Assembly: GCF_007992495.1 (NCBI RefSeq)
Contig: NZ_BKAJ01000038.1
Coordinates: 62,001 to 126,000, forward strand
DNA from: Reyranella soli
GTDB lineage: Bacteria; Pseudomonadota; Alphaproteobacteria; Reyranellales; Reyranellaceae
Length of the DNA stretch: 64,000 nucleotides
Direction: 5' to 3'
Both the position numbers and the translations under genes were made by a program. Positions 1 through 9,408 of the stretch are shown in pieces. The notes under the pieces were generated by a model. It was not told the DNA's origin, did no database searches, and saw only the letters and a program-made list of their open reading frames with translations. Position 1 is the first letter of the stretch. Every line of letters starts with the position of its first letter.

Positions 1-1
1 C

Positions 2-559
2 ATTCCCGAGCTCGTCGCCTACGCCAAGGCCAATCCAAGCAAGGTCACCTATGCCTCGACTGGCCTCGGTTCCACCAACCAGCTCGGCGCCGAGCTCTTC
101 GCGGCGGAAGCGGGCGGCCTGAAGCTTACTCACGTGCCGTATCGTGGCGGCGCGCCGGCGATCGCCGACGTGGCGGGCGGCAACGTCGATCTGTTCTTCG
201 CCAACGTGTCGGAGATCATGGGCATGGCGCGCGGCGGCAAGGTGCGCGTGCTGGCGCTCGCTTCCAGCCGGCCGACGGCGCTGGCGCCGGAACTGCCATT
301 GCTGACCAAGGACATCCCGGCCCTCGACATCAACAACTGGTTCGGCCTGGTCGGGCCTGCGGGCTTGCCCGCCGACATCAAGGACTCGCTGGCCAAGCTG
401 TTTCTCGCTGCGATGGCAGATCCCGCGAACAAGGAAACACTCGACAAGCAAGGCCTGATCGCGCTGGGGCAGGGCCCGGACGCGTTCGCTGCCTATATAA
501 AGCAGGATCGTGAACGCTGGGCGAAGGTGGTGAAGCACGGCAATATCAAAGCGGAATGA
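2..559 (+). CDS. Bug/TctC-family periplasmic solute receptor (5' end cut by window edge)
   Basis: The window opens inside this reading frame, which stops at 557-559, so only the C-terminal ~185 residues are visible. The run VPYRGGAPAIADV, followed by a segment reading FANVSE, is typical of the Bug (TctC) family, periplasmic binding proteins that capture small carboxylates. The same pattern, VAYRGEAPAIADV, occurs in the complete homologue at 45826-46794. The signal peptide lies outside the window. The stop overlaps the start of the following hydantoinase gene by 4 nt (ATGA), so the two are translationally coupled. No TctA or TctB membrane partner is visible. Bug receptors next to metabolic enzymes often lack a dedicated permease, so a sensing or shared-transporter role is possible. 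Confidence 0.9.
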   Translation: MPELVAYAKANPSKVTYASTGLGSTNQLGAELFAAEAGGLKLTHVPYRGGAPAIADVAGGNVDLFFANVSEIMGMARGGKVRVLALASSRPTALAPELPLLTKDIPALDINNWFGLVGPAGLPADIKDSLAKLFLAAMADPANKETLDKQGLIALGQGPDAFAAYIKQDRERWAKVVKHGNIKAE

Positions 560-2628
560 GTACGGCACCGCTTTCCCTCGGCATCGACATCGGGGGCACT
601 TTCACCGACCTCGTCATCCACGATCCGCGTGACGGCCGCGCCGTCATCTGGAAGGAGAGCACCACGCCCGACGATCCGGCGCGCGGCGCCCTTCTAGGTA
701 CGCGACGCGTACTGGCCAAGGCCGGCGCCAAGCCCGAGCAGGTCGGCCGCGTCGTGCATGCGACGACGCTGTTCACCAACGCCCTGATCGAGCGCAAGGG
801 CGCCAAGACCGGCCTGCTCACGACCGCGGGCTTCCGCGACGTGCTGGAGATCGGGCGCGAGCGCAAGTACGAGCTCTACGACCTCTTCATCGAGATGCCC
901 AAGCCGCTGGTCGCGCGGCCGTGGCGGCGCGAGGCCAAGGAGCGCCTGGCGCAGGACGGCACTGTCGAGATCCCGCTCGACGTCGATGCCGCACTGGCCG
1001 AGGTCGCCGATCTGGTGAAGCAGGGCGTCGAAAGCCTCGCCATCTGCTTCCTGCACGCCTACGCCAATCCCGCGCACGAGCGCGCCATCGGCGCTGCGGT
1101 CGCCGAGCGTTTTCAGAACCTCTCGATCTCGCTCTCCTCCGACATCGCGCCCGAGATCCGCGAATACCTGCGCGCAAGCACGACGGTGACCAACGCCTAT
1201 GTGCGGCCGCTGGCCGAGGTCTATCTCGAGCGCCTGGAGCAGGCGCTGCGCAGCGAGGGCATTCCCGGCGGCCTCTTCCTCATGCTGTCCAACGGAGGCC
1301 TGACCCATGTCAGCGAGGCCAAACGCGCGCCGGTGCAGCTGCTGGAAAGCGGCCCGGCGGCGGGCGCGCTGGCCGGCGCCTGGTTCGGCCGCAATGCCGG
1401 GCTCGAGCGCGTGCTGGCCTTCGACATGGGCGGCACGACCGCCAAGCTCGCCCTGGTCGACGACGGCGAGCCGCTGGTCGCCTATGGCTTCGAAGCCGCA
1501 CGCGAGAAGCGTTTCCTGCGCGGCTCGGGCCTGCCGATCCAGATCGCCACCGTCGAATTGATCGAGATCGGCGCGGGCGGCGGCTCGATCGCGCGCAAGT
1601 CCGATCTCGGCACGCTCAATGTCGGGCCCGAGAGCAGCGGCGCGCAGCCGGGACCGGCCTGCTACGGCCGCGGCGGCACCGAAGCGACCGTGACCGACGC
1701 CGACCTCACGCTGGGCTATCTCAACGCCGACTTCTTCCTGGGCGGCGCCATGAAGATCGATCGCGCGGCGACCGACGGCGCGTTCAAGCGGCTGTCGGGC
1801 ACGCTCGGCGTCGAAGCGGGCCGCGCCGCCTTCGGCGTACATGACGTCGTCAACGAGAACATGGCGGGAGCGGCGCGCGTCGCCATCGCCGAGCGCGGCC
1901 GCATCCCGGCCGAGTACGCGCTGCTCGCCACCGGCGGCGCGGGGCCGGTCCATGCCTGGCACGTTGCGCGCAAGCTCGGCGTCAGTCGCGTCGTCTGTCC
2001 GCCAGGGGCGGGCGCGGGCAGCACCATCGGCATGCTGATGGCGCCGGCGCGCGTCGATCGCGTGGCGAGCTTCAACGTGGCGCTGGCCAGCGCGGATTTC
2101 GCTGCGGTGAAGCGGACGTTCGACGGCCTGGAGAAGGAATCGCTCGACGTCTTGCGCCTCACCGGCGCGGACATCGAGCGGCGCGCCGTGCGGCACCTCG
2201 CCGACATGCGCTACATCGGGCAGGGCAGCGAGATCACGGTCGCGCTGCCCGAGCCGCTCACCGAGGCCGGCGTGAAGGTGGCGTTCGAGGCGGCCTACAA
2301 GGCATTGTTCGCCCGCACGCCGCCGGGTGCGGCCATCCAGTTCGTCGCCCTGCGGCTCTCGGCCAGCGCGCCGATGCCGGGCAGCGGCGGCGCGCTGGAA
2401 CTGCCGCGTCATCCGTCGGCCGAGGCGCTCAAGGGCACGCGGCCTGTGTTCTTTCCCGATGAAGGCAAGACGCTGCCGACGCAGGTGTGGGATCGCTACG
2501 CGCTGCAGCCCGGCGTCACGGTCGACGGCCCTGCCGTGTTCGAGGAAGACGAAAGCACCTTCATCGTCGGTCCCGGCGCCAAGGCGCGCCTGCTGGCCGA
2601 CGGTTCCATCCTGGCGGAGGTCGGCTGA
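556..2628 (+). CDS. hyuA: Hydantoinase/oxoprolinase subunit A (HyuA-like)
   Basis: This 690-residue cytosolic protein belongs to the HyuA family, the ATP-using subunit of hydantoinases, 5-oxoprolinases and acetone/acetophenone carboxylase-type enzymes. Residues 9-18 read GIDIGGTFTD, the first phosphate loop of the actin/hexokinase-like fold, and a second loop, FDMGGTTAK, lies near residue 290. The length is normal for the family. The start is fixed by the ATGA overlap with the upstream Bug receptor. HyuB follows with a 1-nt overlap (TGATG), as expected for a heteromeric enzyme. Family members open cyclic amides or carboxylate ketones with ATP, and the substrate here cannot be read from sequence. 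Co-location with a carboxylate receptor suggests an imported cyclic or keto-acid compound. Confidence 0.92.
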   Translation: MSTAPLSLGIDIGGTFTDLVIHDPRDGRAVIWKESTTPDDPARGALLGTRRVLAKAGAKPEQVGRVVHATTLFTNALIERKGAKTGLLTTAGFRDVLEIGRERKYELYDLFIEMPKPLVARPWRREAKERLAQDGTVEIPLDVDAALAEVADLVKQGVESLAICFLHAYANPAHERAIGAAVAERFQNLSISLSSDIAPEIREYLRASTTVTNAYVRPLAEVYLERLEQALRSEGIPGGLFLMLSNGGLTHVSEAKRAPVQLLESGPAAGALAGAWFGRNAGLERVLAFDMGGTTAKLALVDDGEPLVAYGFEAAREKRFLRGSGLPIQIATVELIEIGAGGGSIARKSDLGTLNVGPESSGAQPGPACYGRGGTEATVTDADLTLGYLNADFFLGGAMKIDRAATDGAFKRLSGTLGVEAGRAAFGVHDVVNENMAGAARVAIAERGRIPAEYALLATGGAGPVHAWHVARKLGVSRVVCPPGAGAGSTIGMLMAPARVDRVASFNVALASADFAAVKRTFDGLEKESLDVLRLTGADIERRAVRHLADMRYIGQGSEITVALPEPLTEAGVKVAFEAAYKALFARTPPGAAIQFVALRLSASAPMPGSGGALELPRHPSAEALKGTRPVFFPDEGKTLPTQVWDRYALQPGVTVDGPAVFEEDESTFIVGPGAKARLLADGSILAEVG

Positions 2629-4265
2629 TGGCGACGCCAAAGAAAAACAGAGAGTTCGATCCCATCGAGCTGGAACTTCTGTGGCGCCGGTTGATCTCCA
2701 TGGTCGACGAGGCGGCTGCCGCCATGGTGCGCACCAGCTTCTCCACCTTGGTGCGTGAGAGCTATGACTTCTCCTGCGTCATCACCGATGCCGCGGGGCA
2801 GTCGCTGGTGCAGGCGTCGGAGAGCATCCCGAGCTTCATCGGCACCCTGCCGGAGACGGTGAAACACTTCCTGCGCTTCTTCCCGCCCGACCAGCTCGCG
2901 CCGGGCGACGTCCTGATCACCAACGACATCTGGCTGGGCACCGGCCATCTGCCCGACATCACGCTCGCCAAGCCGATCTTCCTGGATGGCCGCTTGGTCG
3001 CCTTCAGCGCCACGACGGCGCATGCCCCTGACATCGGCGGCAAGATCAGGAGTCCCGAGCCGCGCGAGGTATTCGAGGAGGGGCTGCAGATCCCGCCGAT
3101 GAAGATGATCGCGGCCGGCAAGACCGACGAGACGCTGGTCACCATCATCCGCAAGAACGTGCGCACGCCCGACCAGACCATGGGCGACCTGTGGGCCCAG
3201 GTCGTGGCGCTCGACCTGATGGAAGACCGCCTGCGCAGCCTGATGGAAGGCTATGGCCTCGCCGACCTCACCGATCTCGCGCGCGAGATCCAGGGCCGCT
3301 GCGAGATGGCCATGCGCGCCGCGATCCGCGAGCTGCCCGACGGCACCTACCGCAGCGAGCTCAAGACCGACGGGCTGATGGAGACGCCGATCACGCTCAG
3401 GATGGAGCTGACCATCAAGGGCGACGAGATCATGATGGATTTCGCCGGCACCGACCGCCAGGTCGATCGCGCCATCAACTGCGCGCTTTGCTACACCAAT
3501 GCCATGGCGATGTACGGGGTGAAGGTCTGCACCAGCCCCAACCTGCCCAACAACGAGGGCGCCTGGCGGCCGATCACGCTCAAGGCACCCGAGGGCTGCA
3601 TCGTCAACCCGCAGTTCCCCGCGCCGGGCGGCTCGCGCATGCTGATCGGCCACTACGTGCCGATGCTGGTGTTCGGCTGCCTGGGCCAGATCGTCCCGGA
3701 GCGCGTGATGGCGGCCTGCGGTTCGCCGATGTGGGGCATGAACCAGTCAGGGGTGCGGGAAGGCGGCAAGCCCTACGCCAACATGTTCTTCTACAACGGC
3801 GGCATGGGCGGCAACACGCGGGGCGACGGCGTGACCTGCCTCAGCTGGCCGTCCAACGTCAGCTCGACCTCGATCGAGATCAGCGAGCACATCGCGCCCT
3901 TGCGCTTCCATCACAAGAAGCTGCGCCCCGACTCGGGCGGCGCCGGCCGCCATCGCGGTGGCCTCGGCCAGGAGATCCTGATCGAAAGCCGCAGCGACAC
4001 GCCGATCGCCGTGTCGTTCCTCGCCGAACGGACTCTCTTTCCCGCGTTCGGCATCGAAGGCGGCAAGGACGGCGCGCCGGGTGAGCTGCGCATCAACGGC
4101 GCCAAGACCGATCCCAAGAAGCAGTACGTCGTGCACAAGGGCGACACGATCTCGCTCGGCACGCCGGGCGGCGGCGGCCACGGCGATCCGCGCCAGCGCG
4201 ATGCGGCGGCGCTCGCTGCTGACGTCGACAGCGGCTATGTGACGGACCGCACCGCCTACGGCTAG
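2628..4265 (+). CDS. hyuB: Hydantoinase/oxoprolinase subunit B (HyuB-like)
   Basis: This 545-residue protein is the usual partner of HyuA. Family landmarks are the N-terminal WRRLISMVDEAAAAMVRTSF region, LITNDIWLGTGHLPDI near residue 100, HAPDIGG near 130, and the glycine-rich GTPGGGGHGDP motif near the C-terminus. The first two are diagnostic of the hydantoinase B/oxoprolinase family. The ATG overlaps the hyuA stop by one base, and a longer in-frame extension upstream inside hyuA is not credible because it is antiphase to hyuA coding. A methyltransferase gene starts 3 nt downstream. The A-then-B order here is the opposite of the second cassette at 41.9-45.8 kb. Confidence 0.92.
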   Translation: MATPKKNREFDPIELELLWRRLISMVDEAAAAMVRTSFSTLVRESYDFSCVITDAAGQSLVQASESIPSFIGTLPETVKHFLRFFPPDQLAPGDVLITNDIWLGTGHLPDITLAKPIFLDGRLVAFSATTAHAPDIGGKIRSPEPREVFEEGLQIPPMKMIAAGKTDETLVTIIRKNVRTPDQTMGDLWAQVVALDLMEDRLRSLMEGYGLADLTDLAREIQGRCEMAMRAAIRELPDGTYRSELKTDGLMETPITLRMELTIKGDEIMMDFAGTDRQVDRAINCALCYTNAMAMYGVKVCTSPNLPNNEGAWRPITLKAPEGCIVNPQFPAPGGSRMLIGHYVPMLVFGCLGQIVPERVMAACGSPMWGMNQSGVREGGKPYANMFFYNGGMGGNTRGDGVTCLSWPSNVSSTSIEISEHIAPLRFHHKKLRPDSGGAGRHRGGLGQEILIESRSDTPIAVSFLAERTLFPAFGIEGGKDGAPGELRINGAKTDPKKQYVVHKGDTISLGTPGGGGHGDPRQRDAAALAADVDSGYVTDRTAYG

Positions 4266-4268
4266 ACG

Positions 4269-5060
4269 ATGACGCGCGCGCCCACATCGGCACCGTTCAC
4301 CCCGGAGCGCTACGGCTCGGCTGCAGCGCACTACGAACGAGGCCGGGTGCCGTACGCGCCAGAGCTGATCCGCCGCGTCGCCGAGGTCACCGGCCTTGGC
4401 TCGCAGCACCGTGTGCTCGATCTCGGCTGTGGCCCGGGCCCGCTCGCCCGAGGCTTCGCGCCGCTCGTTCGCGACGTGATCGCGATCGATCCTTCTCCCG
4501 AGATGCTGGCCGAGGCCCGCGCGCTGTCCGGGCAGGCGGCAAACATCCACTTCGTCGCCGGCAGCTCCTACGACCTCGATCCGGCGCTGGGGAGTTTCCG
4601 CCTTGCCGTCATGGGCCGCTCCTTCCACTGGATGGACCGCGTCGACACGCTGAAGCGCCTCGACCGGATGATCGAGCCGGCAGGGGCGGTGGCGTTGTTC
4701 TACGACACCGCGCCGGCGATCCCGGCAAATGCCTGGCGCAAGACCTGGAACGGCATCCGCGAGCGCTACGAGCCCGACACCGGGCCGCACGACCACGATC
4801 CCAACTGGATACGCAACGAGGCGATCCTGCTCGACTCGGCCTTCGCTCGCCTGGAGCGCTTCGGCGTTGTCGAGCGCCGCTCGATCGACGTCGAGATGCT
4901 GGTGCATCGGGCGCTCTCGATGGGTTCCACGTCGCCCGCCCACCTCGGCGAAAACATGTCGACCATGGTGGCGGAGATCCGCGCCGCGCTCGCCGACGTA
5001 CGCGAGGAAGTCGTGGAAACCGCCGCCCTGGTGGCATGGCGGATCAGGGTTGGTATTTGA
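4269..5060 (+). CDS. Class I SAM-dependent methyltransferase
   Basis: This 263-residue protein has a Rossmann-type methyltransferase core. Motif I is VLDLGCGPGPLA near residue 50, the acidic motif II region reads VIAIDPSPEMLAEA, and the later GRSFHWMDR resembles the substrate-facing loop of UbiE/Methyltransf_11-type enzymes. It starts 3 nt after hyuB and probably belongs to that operon. Its 3' end overlaps the convergent amidohydrolase gene by 17 nt. The methyl acceptor is unknown and nothing in the sequence separates O-, N- or C-methylation. Confidence 0.85.
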   Translation: MTRAPTSAPFTPERYGSAAAHYERGRVPYAPELIRRVAEVTGLGSQHRVLDLGCGPGPLARGFAPLVRDVIAIDPSPEMLAEARALSGQAANIHFVAGSSYDLDPALGSFRLAVMGRSFHWMDRVDTLKRLDRMIEPAGAVALFYDTAPAIPANAWRKTWNGIRERYEPDTGPHDHDPNWIRNEAILLDSAFARLERFGVVERRSIDVEMLVHRALSMGSTSPAHLGENMSTMVAEIRAALADVREEVVETAALVAWRIRVGI

Positions 5061-6315
5061 AGACCCTGCCGCCCTTCATCACGAACGCCATTCGGCGCAG
5101 CGCGGTCGCGTCGGCAAGGTAGTCGCCGCGCATCGCGACGATGTCCGCCGTCATTCCCGGCGCAATCGTGCCGATCTCGCTGCCGAGATTGAGCGATTCG
5201 GCTGCGAGCGACGTCGCCGAGACGAGCGCCTGCATCGCATGCTGGCCGCCGAACTTGATGCGGTACAGCAGTCCTTCGGCATTGTGGCCGTGGGCACCCG
5301 CGGTGGCATCGCTGCCATAGACGATCTTCAGGCCGGGTACCTTGAGGGATCGCATGAATTCCTCCGGCGGCTTCGGATTGGCGATCAGCTTTTCCATCAT
5401 CGCGAACGCCTCCGCCGTGTAGTTGCCGACACCCAGGTACTTGTCCTTGTTGGCAACGTAGTTCTCGGTGACCACGCCGACCGTCGGATCGAAGAAGGTG
5501 CCTTTGGCCGCCATCAGGGCCAGCGCCTCATCGGTCATGCCGCCGGTGCCGTGTTCGATCGCCGTGCACCCCGCCTGGACCGCCATCTTCACGGCAGACG
5601 TATAGGCGTGAACGACGCTGCGCAGGCCCTGGCTGTTGCATTCGCCGCAAATGACGTCGAGCTGGGCTTGCGTGAGGGTGGGTCGCGACCCTTCGCGCAC
5701 GCTCGTCGAGGCGAAGATCTTGATGGCGTCGGCGCCGCGCGCCTTGAGATCGCGCACCATGGCCCGCAGCTCCGGTTCCGGCTGCACGGTCTGTCCGGGC
5801 TGATCGTAGCGGAACCATTGCAGCGAGGTCAGCAGTCGCGGCCCCGGCACTAGGTTGCGCGCCCACGCCTCGCGCAAGGGGAGATCCCACGCGGTGCCCG
5901 GTCCCAGGCTCTGCACCGTCGTGAAGCCGGCCTCGAGGATGCGCACGCCGTTTTCCACGCCGAACAGGACCGAGTCGGGCACGGGCTCGTCCTGTCCGAC
6001 GAGCCGGTTGTCGATGAAGCGATCGTGGCTGAAGTGGTAGGTCACGTGAACGTGGGTGTCGATCAATCCCGGCGCCACGGTCATGCCGTCGAGATCGTAG
6101 ACCTGGGCTCCTTGTGGGACCGGCCCGCCAATGCGTTCGATCTTGTCGCCGGAGACGACGACCACGGTGTCTCGCAGCGTCCCGCCCTTGCCGTCGAGCA
6201 GGGTGGCGACCTTGAGAGCGATCGGCCGCTTGGGTTGCGGCAGCTCCCAGGTGAGCGGGGGCTGGTTCGCGACGCCCAGCAGCGCTGCTGATGGGTGAGA
6301 TTGCACTGAGTTCAT
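5044..6315 (-). CDS. Amidohydrolase (imidazolonepropionase-like, metal-dependent)
   Basis: This 423-residue protein has the amidohydrolase-superfamily metal site. H88 and H90 lie in GLIDTHVHV after the beta-sandwich segment, a carboxylated-lysine candidate is in DAIKIFAS, later histidines are in HAYT and IEHGTG, and the catalytic aspartate is in VYGSDATAG. It most resembles the Xaa-Pro dipeptidase/imidazolonepropionase-like group, which hydrolyses cyclic amides and dipeptide-like substrates. No signal peptide is obvious. The start has GAGG about 8 nt upstream. It is the last gene of a minus-strand set with the DUF2867 gene 10 nt upstream and an acyl-CoA-dehydrogenase-like gene before that. 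Confidence 0.87.
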   Translation of the reverse strand: MNSVQSHPSAALLGVANQPPLTWELPQPKRPIALKVATLLDGKGGTLRDTVVVVSGDKIERIGGPVPQGAQVYDLDGMTVAPGLIDTHVHVTYHFSHDRFIDNRLVGQDEPVPDSVLFGVENGVRILEAGFTTVQSLGPGTAWDLPLREAWARNLVPGPRLLTSLQWFRYDQPGQTVQPEPELRAMVRDLKARGADAIKIFASTSVREGSRPTLTQAQLDVICGECNSQGLRSVVHAYTSAVKMAVQAGCTAIEHGTGGMTDEALALMAAKGTFFDPTVGVVTENYVANKDKYLGVGNYTAEAFAMMEKLIANPKPPEEFMRSLKVPGLKIVYGSDATAGAHGHNAEGLLYRIKFGGQHAMQALVSATSLAAESLNLGSEIGTIAPGMTADIVAMRGDYLADATALRRMAFVMKGGRVFKYQP

Positions 6316-6325
6316 GTGCGCGACC

Positions 6326-6835
6326 TCACAGCTCAGGTGGCCAGCCCGATCGCTCGGCTCGACGCAAAGACGACTTTACGATCAGGCGATGGAAAGGCGC
6401 GATTCCCGCGATATAGGCCCGCCCTCCCAGATGATTGAAGGTCACGACCGTTGTGGCGACAAGGCGGCGGCACAAAGCGGACTCTTCAACCAAGACGGAC
6501 AAACGGAAGTCGAGATGGCGATCGTCCTCGCCAAGAATGATCTCATGACGACGCCGATCGTAGACCCGGAAGAAATCGATCCTGTCGGTCGCAACGTCAT
6601 TGCGCAGCTCGGACGATGTCTTGAGACCAAACCCCGCGACCAAAGTGTCCCTCAGGGCCACCAGCCAGCCGACCCACCGCGGTTGGCCCATAAGCATATG
6701 GGCGGCGAGGCGCTCGGCGTCGCCCGTCGCATTGCTCGGCAGATCGATCGCGAATGCGTCGGCGAAGCCCGCCTTGGCGTAGAGCGGCTTGAGCAACGAA
6801 CGTTGCGGCAAATCGACTCGAGCAACGCGGGCCAT
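6326..6835 (-). CDS. DUF2867-family protein
   Basis: This is a 169-residue protein. The start at 6835 (MARVARVDLPQRSLL) is preferred over the upstream extension to 6919 because the extension is low-complexity and serine/proline-rich, while homologous sequence begins near the chosen methionine. The pattern ADAFAIDLP, then WVGWLVALRDTLVAGFGL, then HLDFRLSVLVE is that of DUF2867, a small cytosolic family of unknown function, sometimes found fused to or near NAD-dependent epimerases. It sits between the acyl-CoA-dehydrogenase-like gene (gap of about 115 nt) and the amidohydrolase (10 nt). Confidence 0.65.
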   Translation of the reverse strand: MARVARVDLPQRSLLKPLYAKAGFADAFAIDLPSNATGDAERLAAHMLMGQPRWVGWLVALRDTLVAGFGLKTSSELRNDVATDRIDFFRVYDRRRHEIILGEDDRHLDFRLSVLVEESALCRRLVATTVVTFNHLGGRAYIAGIAPFHRLIVKSSLRRAERSGWPPEL

Positions 6836-6949
6836 GGATGTTCCGCCCGGACTGAATGGAAGCGAAGAGGTGGTGGAGACCAAAGCACGAGCGGGGCTCT
6901 CCATCAAGCGGCGAGGCAAACGGGCAGGTCGGTGTCCCCTTGTCCAAAG

Positions 6950-8083
6950 CTAGAAAATGTTCTCCGGCGCCACGCCGAGCATGACCTGACCGACCGTCTC
7001 GTAGTGCAGTATGCGCCCCTGGCCCTGTTGCGCGACCGTGTCGATGTCGCGCAGACGGCGTTCGAACGGATTCTCCTCGAATACCGCCCACGAGCCGCAA
7101 TGGTGAAACAGCGTATTGACGATCTCCCGCGACGACTGAATGGCCCAGGTGGAGGCGAGGCGCAGGCGGGTCCGTTGATCGAGGTCCATCTCGCCGCGTT
7201 CCTCGATCGTCTCGAACGCTTCGTCCGCCGCAGCGTGAAGGAAATAACGCGCAGACCGCCACTTCGCCTCGGCCTGCGCCACGTCCGACTGGACGACGTT
7301 GTTCTCCACCATAGGCTTGCCCGCGCCGCCGCGAATCTTTTCCCGCGGCAGGCCCAGGAACGCGTCCATCGTGCCACGGGCAATGCCAAGGGCCACGCCA
7401 CCGAACCCGATCGAATAGAGCTGGGTACTGGTGAAGCGGTAAAGCGGGCTGTCGCTCCGGCGGTCGCGCCGATCGTCGCGATAGATGGCGCGCTCGTGCG
7501 GAATGAACAGATTGTCGACGGAATACTCGTTGCTGGCCGTGCCGCGAAGTCCCAGCGTGTGCCAGATATCGTGGAAGGTGGCGCTCGATTTGGGATACAG
7601 GAACGTCTTCGTTTCCTTGGTGCCCGCCACCCGCACATGCGCGCCAAGCCAGGTGGCGTTCTGACTGCCGCTCATGAAGCGCCATTTTCCAGTGAGGCGG
7701 TACCCGCCTTCCACGGGCGTGGCTTCGTAGGGTGAACCGGGCGGTCCCCAGGCGACGATCCCGTCCGGCCTGCCAAAAATCTCCTGGGCGATGTTCGGAT
7801 GGAGATAGGCGCTCGTGGTCGAGCAGCCGTTGCTTTGACACACCACCCACCCGGTGGATCCATCCGCAGTGGCAAGCGCTTCGGTCACTTGGGCAAAGAT
7901 CGAGGGTTTCAGCTCCATTCCGCCAACGGACTTGGTCTTCAGCATGGTGAAGAATCCGCCGTCGATCAGGGCTTTGACGACGGGCTTGGTGAGCTCCCGG
8001 ATTTCGTCGTTTTCGTCCGAGGCCGCGGCGATCAGGGGCGTGAGATCTCGCGCTTTCTGTACCTGCGGATGGACGGTCGGCAT
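6950..8083 (-). CDS. Acyl-CoA-dehydrogenase-like flavoprotein (monooxygenase subgroup)
   Basis: This 377-residue protein has the acyl-CoA dehydrogenase fold. The N-terminal helical domain includes GGFFTMLKTKSVGGMEL. The middle domain has GYRLTGKWRFMSGSQNA, the usual flavin-contacting stretch. The C-terminal four-helix domain ends in QGRILHYETVGQVMLG. Absence of the usual catalytic glutamate context and overall similarity to HsaA/DszC-like proteins suggest a two-component flavin monooxygenase rather than a beta-oxidation dehydrogenase. That is inference. The start at 8083 (MPTVHPQVQKARDL) is chosen over 8161 because GGAG lies just upstream. It is the first gene of the minus-strand trio. Confidence 0.8.
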   Translation of the reverse strand: MPTVHPQVQKARDLTPLIAAASDENDEIRELTKPVVKALIDGGFFTMLKTKSVGGMELKPSIFAQVTEALATADGSTGWVVCQSNGCSTTSAYLHPNIAQEIFGRPDGIVAWGPPGSPYEATPVEGGYRLTGKWRFMSGSQNATWLGAHVRVAGTKETKTFLYPKSSATFHDIWHTLGLRGTASNEYSVDNLFIPHERAIYRDDRRDRRSDSPLYRFTSTQLYSIGFGGVALGIARGTMDAFLGLPREKIRGGAGKPMVENNVVQSDVAQAEAKWRSARYFLHAAADEAFETIEERGEMDLDQRTRLRLASTWAIQSSREIVNTLFHHCGSWAVFEENPFERRLRDIDTVAQQGQGRILHYETVGQVMLGVAPENIF

Positions 8084-8184
8084 AATGTGTGTCTCCTGCT
8101 CCGCGAACGCGCGGCTTGATTGATTACCGACGGGCCGGACGCTCTGGTCAAGCGATGGCAACGCAGGGCTGCTATAGTCGGCCC

Positions 8185-9339
8185 ATGACCGCGCGCCTCA
8201 GCAACCTGTCCCCAACCAGGATCGAAAAGCTCGAGACGTTCCTGATCGAGCGCTGGTGCCTGCTGCGCATCCACTGCGAGGACGGCACGGTCGGCACCGG
8301 CGAGGCAGGCGTACACGGCTGGCCACGGCCAACCGCCGCCATGATCGACGAGATGACGTCCTATCTCGTGGGGCGTGACCCCTCGACGATCGAGCATCAC
8401 GCGCAGGCGCTGCAGCGGCACTCGCACTTCATGGGCGCGCTGGTCGGCGGCGCCATTTCGGCGATCGACATCGCGCTCTGGGACATCAAGGCCAAGCGCT
8501 ACGGCGTGCCGATCTACGAGCTGATGGGCGGCAGGACGCGCGACCGCGTGCGCTGCTACATGCACGCCAAGGGCGACACGCTCGATGAGCTGGTGGCCGA
8601 TGCCGTCGCCAAGAAGCGCCAGGGTTTCACGGCGATCCGCTTCTCGCCTTTTGCGCCCGACTATCATCTGCGCAAGTCCTTCGAGGAATGGGTGAGCGAG
8701 GCCGAGCGCCGCGTCGGCGCGGTGCACGAGGCGCTCCAGGGCGACGCCGACATCTGCATCGAGCTGCACCGCCAGATGAACCCGGCCGAATCGATTGCGC
8801 TCGCGCAGCGCCTGAGGAAGTTCCATCCGTACTTCTATGAAGACCCGATGCTGCCCGACAGTCCGGCGATGATGGGCGATGTGCAGGCGCGCAGCGGGTT
8901 GCCGGTGGCGACGGGCGAGCGCTTCTCGTCGATCTTCGAATTCCAGGAGCTTCTGGCGAACAACGGCTGCGCCTACGTCCGGCCCGATGTCTGCCTCTGC
9001 ATGGGGCTCACCGGCAGCAAAAAGGTGGCGGCGATGGCCGAGGCGCACCACGTCAAGGTGATCCCGCACAATCCTCTGTCGCCGATCTCGACGGCGGCCT
9101 GCGTGCAGCTCGACGCCTGCATCCCGAACTTCGCGCTGCAGGAATACACGGGCGAGTCGGATCCGCCCAAGCGCGACATGGTCGTGCAGCCACTGGTGTT
9201 GAAGGATGGTTATCTCGAGGTACCGGATGCGCCGGGCCTCGGCATCGAGTTGAACGACACCGCCCTGGCGCGGCTCAGGCTGCGCGAGGTCGTGACCGAG
9301 CCGCCGATCGGTCGCGATGGGTCGGTGCAGGATTGGTGA
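8185..9339 (+). CDS. Mandelate racemase/muconate lactonizing-type dehydratase (galactonate dehydratase-like)
   Basis: This 384-residue enolase-superfamily protein aligns closely with D-galactonate dehydratase (DgoD). The DgoD catalytic set D183, H185, E209, E235 and H285 maps with a constant +10 offset to E193 (IELHRQ), H195, E219 (FYEDP), E245 (ATGERF) and H295 (VIPHNP). The only change is Asp to Glu at the first metal ligand. The expected reaction is Mg-dependent dehydration of a sugar acid to a 2-keto-3-deoxy acid. The ATG at 8185 is chosen because the lid domain starts there. The gene stands alone, divergent from the flavoprotein gene, with no sugar-acid kinase or aldolase nearby, so the substrate is open. 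Confidence 0.85.
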   Translation: MTARLSNLSPTRIEKLETFLIERWCLLRIHCEDGTVGTGEAGVHGWPRPTAAMIDEMTSYLVGRDPSTIEHHAQALQRHSHFMGALVGGAISAIDIALWDIKAKRYGVPIYELMGGRTRDRVRCYMHAKGDTLDELVADAVAKKRQGFTAIRFSPFAPDYHLRKSFEEWVSEAERRVGAVHEALQGDADICIELHRQMNPAESIALAQRLRKFHPYFYEDPMLPDSPAMMGDVQARSGLPVATGERFSSIFEFQELLANNGCAYVRPDVCLCMGLTGSKKVAAMAEAHHVKVIPHNPLSPISTAACVQLDACIPNFALQEYTGESDPPKRDMVVQPLVLKDGYLEVPDAPGLGIELNDTALARLRLREVVTEPPIGRDGSVQDW

Positions 9340-9408
9340 CAGGTGCGGCAAGGATTTGTCTCAGGCCAACTTCGGCGGGAAGCAGACACGCGTGCTGCGC
9401 GGTTCATT

